A stretch of DNA of 13,449 nucleotides. Origin: Oscillospiraceae bacterium (GTDB lineage: Bacteria > Bacillota_A > Clostridia > Oscillospirales > Oscillospiraceae). Positions 11,601 to 13,449 of the stretch are shown in pieces (the first letter of the stretch is position 1; each line of letters begins with the position of its first letter). The position numbers and the translations under genes were made by a program. The stretch is taken from assembly GCA_021771675.1 (NCBI GenBank), contig JAETOP010000112.1, positions 1-13,449 of the forward strand, written 5' to 3'. The notes beneath the pieces are model-generated. The model did no database searches. It saw only the letters and a list, made by a program, of their open reading frames with translations, and was not told the origin of the DNA.

Positions 11601-13449
11601 ACGAAGATGGCTATTTCTGGGGAGGTGGGCAAATTTGCTATGCTATGTCTCCTACCATTGACGACGGTTGGGTGCGAATCAGCATGACATTTACTACCCG
11701 GTCTAATGGTGTTCATAGACTTGGCCTGAGTTGTAATAATTTTATCGGCACCTTCTATGCCGACGACTTCCAGCTGGAGGAGGGGGAAGCTCCTTCCACC
11801 TTCAATCTGGTGGAAAACGGCAGCATGGAAATGATAAGTCACGGCTGGACCATGGGCACCAATGCCGGCTTTGCTTCCGGCGGCGTGGCCAATTCCAGCG
11901 GCAGCCTGCAAATCCTGGGCGACCCGGAGGAGAGCGGCACAAATGCCTACCAGGACATCCCCCTGAATCTGCCCGCCTCCCAGACCTATGTCCTCTCCGG
12001 CTGGGCCAAGGCCAACGCCGTGCCAGACAGTCCGGAGGAGCTGAACAGTCCGGATGAAGGAAACGCCAACACATGCTTCTTCGACAACATCTCCCTGCTG
12101 CGGGAGGTTGCCCAGACCATGCGCTATGATGCCGACGGCAACCTGGAATCCGTGACCACCTCCGGCCTGGCCGAGGATACCAACACCTATGCCAACGGCA
12201 ACCTGATTCAGACCATCACCGGCGGCAACGGCACCTTTACCTACAGCTATGACACCGCCAACACCCACCGGCTGAATTCTGTCACCAATGGGCAGATCAC
12301 CCAGTCCATGGGCTACGATGCCAGCGGCAATGTGATTTCTTCCACCCTGTCCGGAACCGGCGGAAAGAGCATCCAGACCTCTGCGGTGTACCAGGGAAGC
12401 CAAAACCGCATTACCTCCTCCAAGGATGCGGCGGGGAATGAAACAAAGTACTACTATGCCAATGGAAATGTCCAGATGCGGGCCCTTCCCACGACGATCA
12501 TCGATCCCAAGGGAACCTACCACACTGCGTCTTACGATGATTCCGGCAGAATTTTGCAAACAGCGGTTGCAAATGCCGCAAGCTTGCAGTATAATTATGA
12601 AAAGGGAAACCTGTCCTCCATCCAGCGAACCAATAACGGGAAAACCCAGACCTATAGCTTCAGCTATGACAGCTATGGCAATATGATCTCCGCTATGGTG
12701 GGCAACAGGATTCTTGCCAACAATGTCTATGCCAACGGCAATGGGCTGCTGACCAAGCAGGTCTATGGCAATGGGGTGGAAGTCAACTTCACCTACGATG
12801 CCTTAGGCAGGAAAAAGACCGCAACCTATCCGGACGGCAGAGTTCTCAGCTATGTGTACAATGGAGAGGGGCGGCTCCACAGCCTGACGGAAACCAACGG
12901 CAGCAGCGTCACCACCTACCTGTACACCTACGATTCCATTGGCCGCCTGATTTACAGTGAGCAGAAGGAAGGATACACCAGCGTCCTTCGCACCAGGCAG
13001 AACTACAACACCAATAACCAGCTCACGAGCCAAAACTGGCAGCTGAATGGCGCAGCCTATTCTGAGGGGTACACCTACAATTCTACCGATGGCAGTCTGA
13101 ACACCATGACCACCGGTGTGGGCAATACCCTGACCATGGGCTACGATGGCCTGCGGCGCTTGACCTCCGTCACCGGCGGGCCTGTTTCCAGGCAGTACAC
13201 CTATCGGGATATTGACAGCACCAAGACCACCGTGCAGGTAGCGTCTGTAACCAGCGGTGGGCAGCAGTATGGCTATACCTATGATTCCATGGGTAACATT
13301 GCCACCTACTCGGCTCCCGGGAAAGCCACGGTTACCTACACCTACGACAACCAGGGCCAGCTTCTCAAAGCCGTTGGGGATACCACCTACACCTATACCT
13401 ACGATGGGGCTGGCAACATCCTGACTGCGAATGGTCACACCTACACCTA
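8663..13449 (+). CDS. Secreted RHS/YD-repeat protein with DNRLRE-like and jelly-roll modules (C-terminus outside window)
   Basis: The frame is open from the ATG at 8663 (AGGAGG 6 nt upstream) to the window end: 1595 codons, no stop. Residues 1-29 are a signal peptide (basic MKTSSWTR, hydrophobic LLAFVLVLAMMFQML, likely cleavage at AQA or ALA). Residues about 30-330 are an N-terminal region (SLVYREVFPGIDLLYTAFGY). About 334-525 resemble the DNRLRE module of WapA-like wall proteins (IYSVYTMEAAPN...WLYVG). About 525-890 are RHS-type N-terminal sequence (YNSDYFSSSSVDYNPLTQLG). About 900-1045 and 1047-1150 are two carbohydrate-binding-like jelly rolls (FYADDFQLEEGE; FFDNISLLREV). YD repeats run from about 1150 (YDADGNLESV, YDALGRKKTATYPDGR, YDGAGNILTANG). 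Such proteins form a shell around a variable C-terminal toxin, which would be further right. Confidence 0.92.
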   Translation, partial: MKTSSWTRLLAFVLVLAMMFQMLPAQALALDGVNSAANQEDEPDGEEPYSLTVLGEVESLREEKIKHFRLSDGSFVAVSYGMPVHYQDGDGQWQDIDNSLLLEADTLETANECAPATFSRDLAEGDIFTASQGDYSVSMSLLDTVEPVALTAEKANAKADMTGVTAPVEDRIYDRTVEAAVTDEVPTMLQLQEKYVWDVNDVIPEKLQSSLVYREVFPGIDLLYTAFGYNIKEQIVVNEPQDSYRFDFLLETDGLSAVLNDDGSVSFLDGDGEAHYEIPAPYMVDAAGVYSDRVSYTLGEDARGYVLTVEADEEWINDEEREFPVNIDPTLAVVSGQALQDIYSVYTMEAAPNDTTLGRQWLYVGAQPYSTSNDGRYRIYMHFQNMPSIPSGSEVVHADLSLYKTAYTQRYCPQFPIGAYEVTTSLPSSYTSYYDWFSKMTWRRDQPTYDTTNAIDFAFGKTGKEYLHWNLTELVKKWYIEGTDNTTIALAMMNEDEIDTYYYFASATFYAYAGSIPPILTVSYRNNTGIEPYYTYRTMGAGEAGTAYVADATGQLKIAKELVSYASNTNPFSLNLVYNSDYFSSSSVDYNPLTQLGLSMSVGSGWTLDCVQKVTAETISGVSYLKYADGDGTIHYFCKDSSRDASYYYDEDGLGLKIKSTGTNAYTMSDDKGNEWIFTGNFLTSTKDSDGNVFNINYSNGKITSITQLNNGQYTLTMASFTYSGNTLTSVTDHAGNVYTLVYSGTKLAGVQRGTTKLAEYLYDGGDSRVTRMADSESGYGINFTYSTGKLSGYKEVAWETSAQSTAFHYGQAFSITYPAHSETVYRDSGEDRIPGNDDDLTTHYLFDYAGRTVNAYTTDNGGNILGASNAVYTNNSGTDRKNNRTERTATIGIAGQQLMKNPGVENSDNAWITTAGISVSTEKPRTGIKGLKASTITGLNAYNFSESLEGGKTYTFSCFVDTSAVTSFQGDGISLSAIDEDGYFWGGGQICYAMSPTIDDGWVRISMTFTTRSNGVHRLGLSCNNFIGTFYADDFQLEEGEAPSTFNLVENGSMEMISHGWTMGTNAGFASGGVANSSGSLQILGDPEESGTNAYQDIPLNLPASQTYVLSGWAKANAVPDSPEELNSPDEGNANTCFFDNISLLREVAQTMRYDADGNLESVTTSGLAEDTNTYANGNLIQTITGGNGTFTYSYDTANTHRLNSVTNGQITQSMGYDASGNVISSTLSGTGGKSIQTSAVYQGSQNRITSSKDAAGNETKYYYANGNVQMRALPTTIIDPKGTYHTASYDDSGRILQTAVANAASLQYNYEKGNLSSIQRTNNGKTQTYSFSYDSYGNMISAMVGNRILANNVYANGNGLLTKQVYGNGVEVNFTYDALGRKKTATYPDGRVLSYVYNGEGRLHSLTETNGSSVTTYLYTYDSIGRLIYSEQKEGYTSVLRTRQNYNTNNQLTSQNWQLNGAAYSEGYTYNSTDGSLNTMTTGVGNTLTMGYDGLRRLTSVTGGPVSRQYTYRDIDSTKTTVQVASVTSGGQQYGYTYDSMGNIATYSAPGKATVTYTYDNQGQLLKAVGDTTYTYTYDGAGNILTANGHTYT
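12027..12054 (+). repeat. 10-bp direct repeat inside the second jelly-roll module
   Basis: ACAGTCCGGA occurs at 12027-12036 and again at 12045-12054, offset 18 bp, so it keeps frame and gives the repeated peptides DSPEEL and NSPDEG. It sits where the module seems unusually short between LSGWAKANAVPD and ANTCFFDNISLL. Confidence 0.6.

Noticed and set aside
11480..12559. A 359-aa open frame on the minus strand
   Set aside because: Same reason: a shadow of the RHS coding sequence, without family motifs or start signals. The frame at 12803-13438 on the minus strand is of the same kind.

Overview
The window reads as a chromosome segment from a Gram-positive anaerobe of the class Clostridia, probably a gut member of the Oscillospiraceae/Ruminococcaceae group. 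The reasons are strong AGGAGG-type ribosome binding sites, a clostridial Crp/Fnr - dicluster ferredoxin - Hcp gene order, relics of the integrative elements common in these bacteria, and a very large secreted YD-repeat (RHS) protein. Species cannot be fixed from the sequence. The base composition is a mosaic: the hcp operon and the RHS gene are GC-rich, whereas the stretch from about 4.8 to 8.6 kb and the first 1 kb are clearly more AT-rich.

Layout. (1) Positions 1-1650 hold accessory DNA: a terminator, a YafQ/DinJ-type toxin-antitoxin operon on the minus strand, and the remains of a conjugative-element gene (the N-terminal 30 codons of an ArdC-like protein abutting its YodL/DUF4316-like C-terminal part in another frame), followed by a small 72-aa protein of the same kind of element. 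(2) Positions 1726-4833 hold a divergent unit for nitrosative/oxidative stress: a Crp/Fnr-family regulator on the minus strand and, on the plus strand, a ferredoxin-like protein and Hcp (hybrid-cluster protein, hydroxylamine/NO reductase). The 85-bp divergent region contains a perfect GTTGGA-AA-TCCAAC palindrome and recognisable promoter elements, and hcp is closed by a good terminator. (3) Positions 4834-7128 hold small accessory genes: a repeat-rich promoter region, a small protein resembling a shrunken DUF3990 toxin plus a RelB-like antitoxin, an XRE repressor, and a 179-aa protein of unknown function whose upstream region shares a 14-bp motif with the XRE promoter. (4) Positions 7129-8349 hold an orphan barnase/barstar toxin-immunity cassette on the minus strand, cut at its 5' end, followed by two short gene fragments. 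(5) Positions 8350-13449 hold a structured leader (strong hairpin terminator/attenuator, three Shine-Dalgarno sites, minute ORFs, hairpins) and a secreted RHS/YD-repeat protein of more than 1595 residues that runs off the end of the window before its C-terminal tip.

How the parts fit together. The regulator-ferredoxin-hcp group is a self-contained stress module: the regulator probably senses a nitrosative or redox signal and activates the ferredoxin-hcp operon through the palindrome. Most of the rest is conflict biology: type II toxin-antitoxin genes, XRE control, a barnase-type RNase with barstar-type immunity, and a secreted RHS protein of the kind that usually carries a variable toxin tip. 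An orphan toxin/immunity cassette and gene debris directly upstream of an RHS gene suggest past exchange of toxin tips here. That link is inference, because the tip and immunity gene of the RHS protein itself lie beyond the window.
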